DNA of 64,000 bases, taken from an uncultured Clostridia bacterium. Its GTDB lineage: Bacteria > Bacillota > Clostridia > Oscillospirales > Acutalibacteraceae. Position numbers and translations under genes: made by a program. The notes under the pieces were generated by a model. That model searched no databases and was not told where the DNA came from. It saw only the letters and a program-made list of their open reading frames with translations. Location: the NCBI GenBank assembly GCA_947593615.1, contig CANQDR010000001.1, positions 41,003 through 105,002 on the forward strand, in the 5' to 3' direction. Of the stretch, positions 44,201 to 51,763 are shown in pieces (the stretch's first letter is position 1; every line of letters starts with the position of its first letter).

Positions 44201-44741
44201 TATTTACTGCAAATTTAAGTGCAGAAGCCCAGTTTTCTTCTGCATTTTCATAAAAGTTGTCCTGGTCTATGTGAATATCGGAATATGAATTAAATGTATA
44301 CAGTGTTTCACCTGAACTGTAGGGTAGTACTTTTTCATCGGGAAGATTATATACTGCACAAGCCTCCGATGATGACTCTGATTTTACAGCAATTATTTTT
44401 TCTGCGTCCGCAGGTATCGCCGTGTGATATCCGAATTCAAAATCTCCGGTTTCGTTTTCGGATAGTGTCATAGAAGTAATCTCATAATAACCTTCAAGTG
44501 GTTTTCCGTTTTTGTCCGCCCAATACAAATAATATGTACCGCCCTCTGCTGAGGCAAGGGTAACGGTTCCCTCTGCATATCCTGCTGTATCGGCGTCGCT
44601 GCCTGTAAAGTTATAGGAAATGCTGTCTTCAGTGATGAGTGCATATGCCGAGCCTATTGACATTAAAAATGTTGATGCAACTATTGAAAGGCAAAGCATT
44701 ATACTTATAAATTGTTTTCTGAATTTGGAATAAATTTTCAT
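41223..44741 (-). CDS. Secreted metallophosphoesterase with CBM26-like module, dockerin and C-terminal repeats
   Basis: The 1172-residue protein has a signal peptide (1-34, cleavage after SAYA) and a calcineurin-like phosphoesterase domain at about 148-430, with SDIH (D155, H157), GDS, GNHD (224-227), HSH and GHTH (360-363). A CBM26-type starch-binding module follows (about 481-560; YYFVNTLKW, IWPGYG, IIFNNAGNGKQTVDI), then a Thr/Pro/Glu/Ser linker (about 585-643) and a type I dockerin (646-709) with two Ca-binding repeats (DVNGDADITIVDAT and DVDGDAYINIKDAT). A beta-rich region and two 113-residue tandem repeats (936-1049, 1060-1172) end it. It is exported and should dock onto a cohesin scaffold as in cellulosomes or amylosomes. 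The substrate of the phosphoesterase is unknown. AAAGGAG precedes the ATG; a 120-base structured leader lies upstream. Confidence 0.9.
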   Translation of the reverse strand: MKIYSKFRKQFISIMLCLSIVASTFLMSIGSAYALITEDSISYNFTGSDADTAGYAEGTVTLASAEGGTYYLYWADKNGKPLEGYYEITSMTLSENETGDFEFGYHTAIPADAEKIIAVKSESSSEACAVYNLPDEKVLPYSSGETLYTFNSYSDIHIDQDNFYENAEENWASALKFAVNKNTDFIVSSGDSITNASSPKKEWDTYEKILANSGYLNPIYESNGNHDLRTGASTGTKAFVKASGTDNTIENYDANKPYYSVTEKTTGDLFIFMALEYVYNPSYGDEFSDEQLAWVQKLLEENYGKGINIYLIEHSHIQGYGAGDNTENPYYKAGLSTQFMSTVKFKSLLQKYPDIIWISGHTHEDYNMGYNYSNENGKACNMIHNSSVAGPTHPSTESHSLDYTFYKGLSQGYYVSVYDDSVIFYGANVCDEKIYPAYSYIMNGSRQSDEDATNPTDPLETTPPTAATGSTLGDDAETTNYYFVNTLKWQFVDCYAWSDSDQNICIWPGYGCTYFATDEYGNDIYYVKVPSSLDKIIFNNAGNGKQTVDIELDGINDCFTPDGTTTSDKYNVNPSTWDGFIPTDPVVSDPPETKSTEETTPSETESTEETTFPETKPTEESTPPLTAPTDDSTSPSTEPIHLQPFDIGDVNGDADITIVDATYIKMYLVDLISFSEAQNTAADVDGDAYINIKDATCIQKYLVKLIKNFPALEKTDEVNIAKNTNFLAGVQTYSLDTSLDNAKEALSYYYQFSSYDQYQAVKKLYYNYLSLDNPSEEKKNSISVELENAINDLKTIADYIMAKDFYNGYNKDLVLYFAAPDEWLDLKYTVKANVCFDSADNSWGQHKMIQTTDNYNGLTVFRYTYSSMDFVSDSIDTLQFQAYEGSDWKAQFVAENSKTLCDSINGKLYDSKTGQWVTYTPSEGTKDVVDPLPDADYALNYYSNSHKWDTFDTLFTQQTDGIYTLDFTVPANEGNISCNVYKLSDRTYNCVATSTPLDIIASTADSKTFNLSPSSSKGKSLTIYGAPQGLVLSFIYNSNANTLTISYDLTGDAPVPQKSDYALCYYTSEHPWTQIDTFFIQESDNIHTLSFTANSDENVSLNVYNTADSTYNCVAGSTPVIIPEDTTFSDIFELTSSSSKGKSLTIYGIKTGMIIEFIYDSNANTLTISHNI

Positions 44742-44763
44742 TTCTTCTCTCCTTTAGTTATTT

Positions 44764-44883
44764 TAAACACCAGTTTAAAATGAGATAAGATTTCAGAGCA
44801 GATTTTGTCTCTGATGAGTTCCATAGCGCGGGATGGCTGGAACAAAATACGCCTAAAAGAGACTCATTTTTAATTGGTGTTTA
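44764..44883 (-). ncRNA. Structured leader candidate upstream of the dockerin phosphoesterase
   Basis: Two 21-base arms at 44764-44784 and 44863-44883 are complementary with two mismatches, enclosing about 78 bases. Inside, GTCTCT (44807) pairs with AGAGAC (44858), and GTTCC (44818) pairs with GGAAC (44838). In RNA read on the minus strand this gives a long stem closing a branched core, ending about 22 bases before the start codon. It could be a cis-regulatory RNA or a short inverted-repeat mobile element. No known riboswitch consensus was recognised. Confidence 0.5.
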
Positions 44884-45263
44884 GTATAAATTTCAAAACC
44901 AGCGTTTTATCTGTCATATTTATTATATAATTTAACCAATATAGTAAAAAGTCAAATATTCATGTATTTTTGTTGTTTTTTACTTTTTATCCTAAAAACA
45001 CAGTCTTTTTACAAAATTTATAAACAACAACAATTTGATGAGCGGCACATTATATTGATGGATCTGTTATTTTTATGAAGTTATAAATTGATGTTTCTTT
45101 ACAGAGCAAGTAACTTGTTGAAAGATGGATTTACTGCTGTTTAGGCTGCCGAATGGTTGGGGCAGTAGGAATAGACCTCTCGATACGCGGTTTTGGAGCT
45201 AATGTTGAAATCTTATAAACCGCGTAAATATGCCAATCTTTAAGCCGTTTTTTGCAAAAAATA
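44884..45263. other. Gene-free AT-rich region
   Basis: This stretch upstream of the dockerin gene is AT-rich with no credible ORF. It must contain the promoter for the 41223-44741 gene on the minus strand; no -35/-10 pair with good spacing could be chosen confidently. The part 45140-45240 is somewhat less AT-rich and has no recognisable feature. Confidence 0.4.
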
Positions 45264-45290
45264 AAAGCATCAAACTGTGTTTGATGCTTT
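45264..45290 (-). terminator. Terminator of the manganese catalase gene
   Basis: An 11-bp perfect stem (AAAGCATCAAA with its complement, 5-base loop) is followed on the minus strand by TTTTATTTTTT. It lies about 105 bases beyond the gene's stop codon. Confidence 0.8.
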
Positions 45291-45396
45291 ATTGATAATA
45301 TTAATAATAAAACGGTTGTGTAAATAATTGCCGCGCTGTAATAAAAGAATACGGAAAATGTTTAGTTGTAAACATCAAGAAATTGTCGTCTTTGAT

Positions 45397-46062
45397 TTAC
45401 TTAAAAGCCGGAGCTTTGACGTCCGTATTTTTAAAACTGCTGTCGGGTGACGGTTCTGACATACTGAAGTACATCTTTGCCGCTTTTGTAGTGCCGAAAT
45501 CTCTGTTTGAGCCTGTGTCCTGAACCCTGTTGAAAGCCTCTCTGAACATAGCATTGTGAGCCTCTTCCCTGTTTAATAGGAAATCAATTGTTTCACGAAC
45601 CTTTTTATCATCTATCTGTCTGTAAAGATACTCATAAACTACCTTTGCTCTCTGCTCGGAAGCAATATTTGAGAGCAAATCAGCACACAAGTCGCCCGTA
45701 ACAGTTACATAGTCGCCTGTCCAAGAATATCCCGACGCATTTATAAGTCCGGGATTAAGTCCAAGCAATACATGAGTCTGTATTTCGCCTGCGTCAATTG
45801 TTGTGTAGTCAACATCGTGACCGTTGAGCAAATTGATTGTCTGTGCAACCATTTCCATATGACCGAGCTCTTCAGCTGCAATGTCCAGAAATAAATCTTT
45901 AATTTCTGGGTCTTTTATTCTGAAACTCTGAGACATATACTGCAATGCCGCTTTAAGCTCGCCGTTTGCTCCTCCGAGCTGTTCCTGCAAAAGCGCCGCA
46001 TACTGCGGATTTGCTCTTTCAACTTCTACCGGATGAAATAACATTTTTTCGTGTTTAAACAT
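45397..46062 (-). CDS. cotJC: Manganese catalase / spore coat protein CotJC
   Basis: The 221-residue protein has the Mn-catalase four-helix-bundle metal ligands in LGGANGELKAALQYMSQS, AAEELGHMEMV and NREEAHNAMFREAF. This short form with an LFHPVEVERANP start is CotJC of the spore coat. It probably destroys hydrogen peroxide in the coat layer. GAAAGGAG sits upstream of the ATG. The usual partners cotJA and cotJB are not next to it. A terminator lies about 105 bases downstream. Confidence 0.9.
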   Translation of the reverse strand: MFKHEKMLFHPVEVERANPQYAALLQEQLGGANGELKAALQYMSQSFRIKDPEIKDLFLDIAAEELGHMEMVAQTINLLNGHDVDYTTIDAGEIQTHVLLGLNPGLINASGYSWTGDYVTVTGDLCADLLSNIASEQRAKVVYEYLYRQIDDKKVRETIDFLLNREEAHNAMFREAFNRVQDTGSNRDFGTTKAAKMYFSMSEPSPDSSFKNTDVKAPAFK

Positions 46063-46320
46063 AAGATAATCTCCTTTCAGGTTTATATATTATTTATCTG
46101 AATTTTACGGAAAAATATTCATGATCTTCTGCTTATTTCTTTATTTATGCATTAAAAAAGATAAAACATTTTTTAGTATTGAATTTTTTCACTGTTGCAG
46201 GAAGTATTTTTTACTCTTTTTCAATTCTTATGGGATTTTAGAATATTCTAAGTATATAATACTATTTAAAACTATTTAAAGACTATGAGGCTGTTCGCAT
46301 TCTGAACAACCTCATTTTAT

Positions 46321-46518
46321 TTAAAGTATAGTTTTTTCAATGTCATCGACAAGCTTTTCCATTTCATCCTTTGAGTTTACCATACGCGCTCTTTCTATAC
46401 AGCGTTGCTGTTGGTTTTCACTTAGGGTTGCAAACACCTTCATAGCAGACGTATTTTGCGCCAAAGCCATTCCGAATCCGAGAGGAAGCTTTCTGTCGTC
46501 CTTGCTTGAGAAATCCAT
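46321..46518 (-). CDS. Conserved small protein, unknown function
   Basis: The 65-residue product has the motif LPLGFGMALAQNTSAMKVFATLSE, followed by a helix ending SKDEMEKLVDDIEKTIL. Proteins of this pattern occur in many clostridia, but no function is known to me. A GAGGTGAT site precedes the ATG with ideal spacing, which strongly supports translation. It has no membrane segment and is probably a helical cytoplasmic protein. It sits between the basic small protein gene and cotJC on the same strand. Confidence 0.72.
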   Translation of the reverse strand: MDFSSKDDRKLPLGFGMALAQNTSAMKVFATLSENQQQRCIERARMVNSKDEMEKLVDDIEKTIL

Positions 46519-46554
46519 AAAATCACCTCATAATTATTTTTACTCATTATTTGA

Positions 46555-46749
46555 TTAATATGTAAAAATAAAAATCTCAAAGTTATCCGAATAATCGTCA
46601 TATCTTTGGGATTTCTTTCTGTTATATGCTTTTTTGTTTTTAGTTTTGCGTGTTACGGGATTTAGCGTTCCCCAAGTTACGCGTTTCTTACGGTCAAGCT
46701 CTTTCTTTTTTGATTTTGAGAGCTTTTCGTACGGTATAAATTTATCCAT
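46555..46749 (-). CDS. Small basic protein, unknown function
   Basis: The 64-residue product is very rich in Lys and Arg, with the segment KKRVTWGTLNPVTRKTKNKKAYNRKK. Similar short proteins with W-x-x-x-NPVTR occur in clostridia. The basic charge and NPVTR motif suggest nucleic-acid binding, but this is inference. A GGAGGTG site precedes the ATG. It is encoded just upstream of the small LPLGFGMALAQN protein on the same strand. Confidence 0.68.
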   Translation of the reverse strand: MDKFIPYEKLSKSKKKELDRKKRVTWGTLNPVTRKTKNKKAYNRKKSQRYDDYSDNFEIFIFTY

Positions 46750-46890
46750 TACAATACACCTCCATTATGTTTGGAAAAGAAGTATATCATAACAAAGGCT
46801 GAAAATCAAGTGTATTTTTCTTCCATTCAGAAAAAATTTAACAGTATAAATATGCTGAAAAAATCATGTCTATTTAATCAATAAACAGTA

Positions 46891-47220
46891 TTACTGTTCG
46901 GGTACAACCGCAAAGAAAACAAGGTCGCCGTCGCTGTCGTTTATAAGGCTGTGGGTGTGTCCCTTGGGACAGTAATGGCACATTCCCTCTTCAACCTTTT
47001 CATACTCTCCGTCATATAGAACTTTACCCTTTCCGCTTAGGAAATAAATAATCTCACTGTTGGTTTCATGAGTATGAAGTCCTATTGTCGCTCCGCTTTC
47101 AAGAACTCCGTGAAGAATTCTGTTTTTGCCGTCGAAATGCATTTTTGCAGATATATATTTTTCTCCGCCCTTAAAATTCGGTATAACTGTTGCATTTTCA
47201 TTTTTTAAATCAATAACCAT
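46891..47220 (-). CDS. Single-domain cupin protein
   Basis: The 109-residue protein has the cupin motifs GATIGLHTHETNSEIIYFLSGKG and CHYCPKGHTHSLINDSDGD, with His and Glu residues for metal binding. Such small cupins can be isomerases or ligand-binding proteins. The substrate is unknown. It has no clear operon partners; the SAM riboswitch-metK unit lies in the opposite direction. Confidence 0.88.
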   Translation of the reverse strand: MVIDLKNENATVIPNFKGGEKYISAKMHFDGKNRILHGVLESGATIGLHTHETNSEIIYFLSGKGKVLYDGEYEKVEEGMCHYCPKGHTHSLINDSDGDLVFFAVVPEQ

Positions 47221-47429
47221 TTTAAATTCTCCTAAAACAAATATATTTTATTAATCTGATAATAATAATTTTAAAACTTTCTGTGGTGTATTCACATTTT
47301 ATTATATGATTTTATCACCTATTGACTTATTTTGCAAACTATAGGATAATAAAAACACACAAATTATTATATGTTCCATACTGTTTTACTATTAATATGT
47401 TGGAATTTTTAAAATATTATGTTTTTCTA

Positions 47430-47458
47430 TTGTATTTTTAATTTTTGTGATATATAAT
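47430..47458 (+). promoter_or_regulatory. Promoter for the SAM riboswitch-metK unit
   Basis: TTGTAT at 47430 and TATAAT at 47453 are separated by 17 bases. The aptamer begins 22 bases after the -10 box, so the RNA starts just before the riboswitch. Confidence 0.8.
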
Positions 47459-47480
47459 TAGTCTAAAATAAAATATTAAT

Positions 47481-47572
47481 CTTATCAAGAGCGACTGAGG
47501 GGACAGGCCCTGTGACGTCCGGCAACCTGCATTTGCAAGGTGCTAAATCCTGCGGTTTTACCGAAAGATGAG
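47481..47572 (+). promoter_or_regulatory. SAM-I (S-box) riboswitch aptamer
   Basis: The sequence contains the S-box core elements: CTTATCAAGAG, GGGACAGGCCC, GGCAACC, AAGGTGCTAAATCCTGC and the closing GATGAG. P1 pairs CTTATC (47481-47486) with GATGAG (47567-47572). It binds S-adenosylmethionine. An intrinsic terminator follows directly, so high SAM should stop transcription before metK. This fits the feedback role of MetK, which makes SAM. Confidence 0.95.
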
Positions 47573-47580
47573 TAAACTAT

Positions 47581-47611
47581 GCGCCTTTCGGTTGAAAGGC
47601 GCTGATTTTTT
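47581..47611 (+). terminator. Riboswitch-controlled terminator
   Basis: GCGCCTTTC and GAAAGGCGC form a 9-bp stem with a 4-base loop, followed after GAC-type bases by six Ts (47606-47611). It lies 8 bases after P1 of the SAM aptamer. Confidence 0.92.
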
Positions 47612-47612
47612 A

Positions 47613-47710
47613 GTGTATAGTAAATTGCACGGTGATGCTCGGGCAAAGAAGGCATATAATTTGTCGGACCTGTCTGCACAATCTGGGGCGGTTCAAACGT
47701 CACGTTGCTT
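47613..47710 (+). repeat. Dispersed Cys-reading repeat element, copy B (in the metK leader)
   Basis: Right after the riboswitch terminator comes GTATAGTAAATTGCACGGTG followed by ATGCTCGGG. This is the same leader as copies A and C, on the plus strand here. It continues with about one degenerate unit (TGTCTGCACAATCTGGG). A short ORF (GTGATG start, ending TAG near 47710) reads through it but has no ribosome site. It separates the terminator from the metK ribosome site by about 100 bases. Confidence 0.7.
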
Positions 47711-47750
47711 TTTTATAGTGATAATTTATGTTATGTAAGGAGTTTTTATA

Positions 47751-48932
47751 ATGGCAAAGCATTTATTTACATCTGAGTCAGTTACCGAAGGACATCCCGA
47801 CAAGGTTTGTGACCAGATTTCAGACGCTGTTCTCGACAGCATTTTAGAAAAGGATAAAAACGCTCACGTTGCCTGCGAGGTTACTGCGACAACAGGCGTT
47901 GTTCACGTTATGGGTGAAATTTCGACCGAATGTTATGTTGATATTGCCGGAATCGCAAGAAAAGTCATTAATGACATTGGTTACAATGACCCCAAGTGCG
48001 GATTTGACGGAAATACATGCGCTGTACTCACATCAATTGACGCTCAGTCACCCGACATTGCAATGGGTGTTAATGAAAGCTATGAGCTTAAAGACGGAGA
48101 AAATGACGTCAATAATCAGATTGGTGCAGGCGACCAGGGAATGATGTTCGGATATGCGTGCGATGAAACTTCCGAGCTTATGCCACTGCCCGTTTCTCTT
48201 GCACACAAGCTTGCAAAACAGCTTACAAAGGTAAGAAAGGACGGAACACTTCCATACCTTCGTCCCGACGGCAAAACTCAGGTAACCGTTGAATATGAAG
48301 ATGACAAAGCCGTGCGTGTTGATACGGTCGTTGTTTCTACCCAACACGATGAAGAAGCAACACTTGAACAAATCAGAAACGATTTGATTGAATACGTAAT
48401 CAAGCCTGTTATTCCGAGCGAACTGCTTGATGAAAACACAAAGATTTTTGTAAATCCTACAGGCAGATTTGTAATCGGAGGCCCTGTAGGGGATTCAGGT
48501 CTTACGGGCAGAAAGATTATTGTGGATACATACGGCGGATTTTCACGTCACGGCGGCGGAGCATTCAGCGGTAAAGACCCCACAAAAGTTGACCGCAGCG
48601 CAGCCTACTACAGCCGCTATATTGCTAAAAATATTGTTGCCGCAGGTCTTGCAAAAAAATGCGAAGTTCAGCTTGCGTATGCAATAGGCGTTGCGAAGCC
48701 TGTGTCGATTATGGTTGACGCTTTCAGCACTTCAAAATATACTAACGAACAGCTTTCAAGGGCTGTTGAAAAAGTATTTGACTGCCGTCCCAATTCAATA
48801 ATTGAGCAGTTAAAGCTCAAAGAAACAAAATATCTTCCTCTTGCGGCTTACGGACACATGGGAAGAGAAGAACTCGGCGTGCGCTGGGAAATTACAGATA
48901 AAGCCGACGAACTCAGAAAAGCTTTGGCATAA
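47751..48932 (+). CDS. metK: S-adenosylmethionine synthetase
   Basis: The 393-residue enzyme has the MetK motifs [33 protein letters not shown] (ATP-binding loop) and [19 protein letters not shown]. It makes SAM from methionine and ATP in the cytoplasm. A GGAG site precedes the ATG. It is monocistronic, governed by a SAM-I riboswitch and closed by a strong terminator. Confidence 0.98.
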   Translation: MAKHLFTSESVTEGHPDKVCDQISDAVLDSILEKDKNAHVACEVTATTGVVHVMGEISTECYVDIAGIARKVINDIGYNDPKCGFDGNTCAVLTSIDAQSPDIAMGVNESYELKDGENDVNNQIGAGDQGMMFGYACDETSELMPLPVSLAHKLAKQLTKVRKDGTLPYLRPDGKTQVTVEYEDDKAVRVDTVVVSTQHDEEATLEQIRNDLIEYVIKPVIPSELLDENTKIFVNPTGRFVIGGPVGDSGLTGRKIIVDTYGGFSRHGGGAFSGKDPTKVDRSAAYYSRYIAKNIVAAGLAKKCEVQLAYAIGVAKPVSIMVDAFSTSKYTNEQLSRAVEKVFDCRPNSIIEQLKLKETKYLPLAAYGHMGREELGVRWEITDKADELRKALA

Positions 48933-48960
48933 ACTGCAATAAGTTTATCCATATATAATC

Positions 48961-48991
48961 AAAGCCGACAGCAGAGTGAGCTGTCGGCTTT
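48961..48991 (+). terminator. Terminator of metK
   Basis: A 12-bp stem (AAAGCCGACAGC with GCTGTCGGCTTT, 7-base loop) runs into a T-tract and begins about 28 bases after the metK stop. Confidence 0.9.
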
Positions 48992-49042
48992 TTATATTTT
49001 GACCTAACATCTTTTTTGTACCGTATTATATGTAGTACAAAA

Positions 49043-49390
49043 TTAAGCGTTGAGTCCAAATGATATAGATATTGCATTATTGATTTCATTCATAGCGTTT
49101 TCATCGACCGTTCCCATTTTTTCCTTTAGTCTTTTTTTATCTATCGTCCTTACCTGCTCAAGCAGAACCACACTGTCTTTTGCAAGTCCCGATGTGTCTG
49201 CATTCAGCGGTATGTGAGTAGGAAGATTTGCTTTTGACTGCTGGCTTGTAATTGCCGCCGCAATTACCGTTGGACTGAAACGGTTGCCCACGTTGTTTTG
49301 AACTATAAGCACGGGTCTTACCCCTCCCTGTTCAGAGCCGACAACAGGGCTTAAATCAGCATAATATATGTCACCGCGTCGTATATTCAA
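49043..49390 (-). CDS. ndoA: MazF/NdoA-type mRNA endoribonuclease, no antitoxin alongside
   Basis: From the TTG at 49390 the product is [15 protein letters not shown] and 115 residues in all, matching the NdoA (EndoA/MazF) family with [18 protein letters not shown] and TVIAAAIT. NdoA cleaves mRNA at specific sites and is normally held by the EndoAI antitoxin encoded upstream. Here the upstream 107 bases to the lipoprotein gene contain no antitoxin ORF. In-frame GTG at 49399 is too close to the GGAG. The protein looks intact, so it may act with an antitoxin encoded elsewhere or as a stand-alone regulator. Confidence 0.9.
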   Translation of the reverse strand: MNIRRGDIYYADLSPVVGSEQGGVRPVLIVQNNVGNRFSPTVIAAAITSQQSKANLPTHIPLNADTSGLAKDSVVLLEQVRTIDKKRLKEKMGTVDENAMNEINNAISISFGLNA

Positions 49391-49497
49391 GGCTTTCACG
49401 CTCCAAATAATTTGTTTACTGATATTTTTGCCTTTCTTAAAGCTTTTATACAGATATTACATAATATTTTTGGGCGTAAAATTTGTGAATATGTCAT

Positions 49498-50019
49498 TTA
49501 ATTCTGAACAGTTTTTATATCTGAAAATTCAATAGAAAAATCTGCACTGTTTATTTTTGCGCCGGTAATTTTCCCGTCTTTATCAACACTTATCTCGCAG
49601 TTTCCCGACTCGGTTTTCAGATTATATGTACAGCCGTCTTCATTTTGAGCATACAGCTTCGCTCTGCCTTCTCCAATACCGTTTAACACTGATTTAAGCA
49701 GGCTCGGAAAGCTGTTGGCGGGAATATATGCTTCGTCTGCACTGCAAATCAGACTTTCTCTTGCTACCTGCATTTCCGAACTTCGGTAGTTGATGCTCAG
49801 TCCGCTTATGCTTTCGGGATAAGTTATGTTTATATTTGTTATTCCCTGCCTGTTGGTACTTAATGTTCCCTTAACCTCCTCTTTTCTGTATTCTGCTGAA
49901 AACGACGCTGAAAAATCGGTGACTAACTCCTTGCATTCCTCCTTTTTTTCACATCCGCAGAACAAAATTTCGGACAATAAAAAAAAGGCACATAATATTA
50001 TCAAAACTTTTTTTGCCAT
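49498..50019 (-). CDS. Predicted lipoprotein, unknown function
   Basis: The 173-residue product begins with a hydrophobic signal (VLIILCAFFLLSEILFCGC), where LFCGC contains a lipobox-like Cys for lipidation, then a charged segment KKEECKELV. The rest is beta-rich, with alternating polar repeats. This is a surface-anchored lipoprotein of unknown role. GGGAGGTG precedes the ATG. It lies between ndoA and nnrD on the same strand, but its function shows no clear link to either. Confidence 0.75.
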   Translation of the reverse strand: MAKKVLIILCAFFLLSEILFCGCEKKEECKELVTDFSASFSAEYRKEEVKGTLSTNRQGITNINITYPESISGLSINYRSSEMQVARESLICSADEAYIPANSFPSLLKSVLNGIGEGRAKLYAQNEDGCTYNLKTESGNCEISVDKDGKITGAKINSADFSIEFSDIKTVQN

Positions 50020-50100
50020 AAGGCACCTCCCGTTTTGATATATTATATGTCTTATCGGTTTTCATAATTCCGGCAAACAAGCCGCTGAAGTCTGTATTCT

Positions 50101-50988
50101 TTAAAATCCGCATTCCGTAAAAGCAGTGCTGATACATTCTATTATATCGGTTGGAAGCATTGAAATCTTTCCGTACTTTTTGCAGGCAATATCTCCTGCC
50201 AGACCGTGCAGATAAACAGCCGCCGACGCGGCGTCAAAAGCAGACGCGCCCTGTGCCATAAGCGATGATGCCATTCCTGCAAGCACATCTCCGCTTCCGC
50301 CCGTTGCCATTCCGGAATTTCCCGTATGATTTATCATTATTCTGCCGTTTGGCGAGGCTATAATCGTTCCTGCTCCTTTAAGAACAGTAACCACACCATA
50401 TTTTTCAGCAAAATTCAATGACACGCTTTCTCTGTTATTATTTACTTCTTTTGCCGTCATATTTGTCAGCCGAGCCATTTCACCCGGATGCGGTGTAATT
50501 ACAACAGGGGCTTTTGCTTTTAAAAGAACAGCAGGGTTTTTGGCTATGCAATTTAGTGCGTCTGCGTCAAGCAGAATCGGTACAGAACAATTTTCTATGA
50601 AAGAATTAACAATTTCCTCAGTATCTTCACACACTGACAATCCGCACCCGATTAACACCGCGCTTGATTTTTCCGACTCCTCAATCAAAAAAGGCAGATT
50701 GCTTTTGCTCAATCTTCCGTTTGGAGTTTGGGCAAGCGGAAAATACACGCTCTCTAAAATTGACTGAGCGGCAATCGGGTAAATGCTTTCGGGCAAAGCA
50801 GTTTTTAAAAGACCGAGTCCGCACCTGAGTGCGGCTTTTCCTGCCAAAATTGCCGCACCTGCCATTCCGTAACTGCCGCATATACTCAAAAGCGAACCGA
50901 GTGTTCCCTTGTTAGCATCATCAGGACGGTTAAAAACCGCCTTTTTAACGATATTTTTATCTGTACGCTCCATTAAATCATCCAACAT
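50101..50988 (-). CDS. nnrD: ADP-dependent NAD(P)HX dehydratase
   Basis: The 295-residue protein is the C-terminal (dehydratase) half of the YjeF family. It has GTLGSLLSICGSYGMAGAAILAG (the ATP/ADP-binding carbohydrate-kinase fold) and NHTGNSGMATGGSGDVLAGM (the GxGDxxxG loop). It repairs hydrated NADH and NADPH using ADP. The epimerase half of the usual bifunctional protein is absent here. The start overlaps the upstream membrane protein gene by 11 bases (ATG at 50988); an alternative ATG at 50973 has a GGATGAT site. Confidence 0.92.
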   Translation of the reverse strand: MLDDLMERTDKNIVKKAVFNRPDDANKGTLGSLLSICGSYGMAGAAILAGKAALRCGLGLLKTALPESIYPIAAQSILESVYFPLAQTPNGRLSKSNLPFLIEESEKSSAVLIGCGLSVCEDTEEIVNSFIENCSVPILLDADALNCIAKNPAVLLKAKAPVVITPHPGEMARLTNMTAKEVNNNRESVSLNFAEKYGVVTVLKGAGTIIASPNGRIMINHTGNSGMATGGSGDVLAGMASSLMAQGASAFDAASAAVYLHGLAGDIACKKYGKISMLPTDIIECISTAFTECGF

Positions 50989-51520
50989 TTCTGTGATAAA
51001 ACAGCTTTAATACTATGTCTTTGTTAAGATAGGATTTCATACCCTGAAGAATTTGGTCATTAGGCGTGAAAACAAGCAGACATCTGCCGTATGCAACACT
51101 GTTGAAAACAGCATAGTAGTTTTCGCTTTCAGCGTCAATATCACGTGCGGCAACATAGGTTTTTGAAAAACGCATATTTTTTATTGTCTGAGCGCCCTTG
51201 TCAAGCTTTTCTATTTCTCTTATCGGCACTTTGCAAACGCGTTTTCTTTTTCTAAGCGATATTACCTTGGCTATGTCAAGTTCATCGCCTGCAATAGAAT
51301 ATTCAAACTCCACTCTCTGTGAAGTGAATACATACCATACAATATATATTCCGCCCATAAACAGAAAAAGTCCTACATAAACCATATAAGGCGTTATTAC
51401 ATAACCGAGGATAATGCAGACTATCGGAACGGTAATCAGCAATACCACCGACAGCACTTTAATTAAAATATTTCTGAGTTTAGTTGCTCTCTTTACGACC
51501 TGCTCGTTAAATCCTTCCAA
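50978..51520 (-). CDS. Membrane protein with two N-terminal helices, unknown function
   Basis: The 180-residue product has two adjacent hydrophobic segments (about 20-70) and a soluble C-terminal domain with many basic residues (KRKRVCKVPIREIEKLDKG). The pattern resembles the clostridial DUF6106-type proteins with a PH-like domain, but I am not certain of the family. It overlaps the start of nnrD, so the two are co-translated. The start is a TTG behind AAAAGGAG. Confidence 0.65.
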   Translation of the reverse strand: MEGFNEQVVKRATKLRNILIKVLSVVLLITVPIVCIILGYVITPYMVYVGLFLFMGGIYIVWYVFTSQRVEFEYSIAGDELDIAKVISLRKRKRVCKVPIREIEKLDKGAQTIKNMRFSKTYVAARDIDAESENYYAVFNSVAYGRCLLVFTPNDQILQGMKSYLNKDIVLKLFYHRNVG

Positions 51521-51670
51521 TTTACAAACTCCTTTTAGTAAATATTATATAATATATTGTAATTATCATAACATAATATCAACATATTTTCAATATTTTA
51601 GTTTATTATTAACTGAGGTATTTACTCACTCGTTGTAAAATAAAAAATTTTAGATTTCTATTGATTTCTA

Positions 51671-51699
51671 TTGATAAAAAATGTAAATTGATATATAAT
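51671..51699 (+). promoter_or_regulatory. Promoter for pgk
   Basis: TTGATA at 51671 and TATAAT at 51694 are 17 bases apart. The pgk start is about 65 bases downstream. The region from 51521 to 51763 is otherwise AT-rich without another feature. Confidence 0.75.
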
Positions 51700-51763
51700 A
51701 AATGTAACTGTGAAAATACTAAATTTTTACAATATTCTTCTAACATGAAAGGAATGTATTTTA

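Noticed and set aside
47485..47703. 72-residue minus-strand ORF over the metK leader.
   Set aside because: It runs antisense through the SAM riboswitch and repeat copy B, with no ribosome site.
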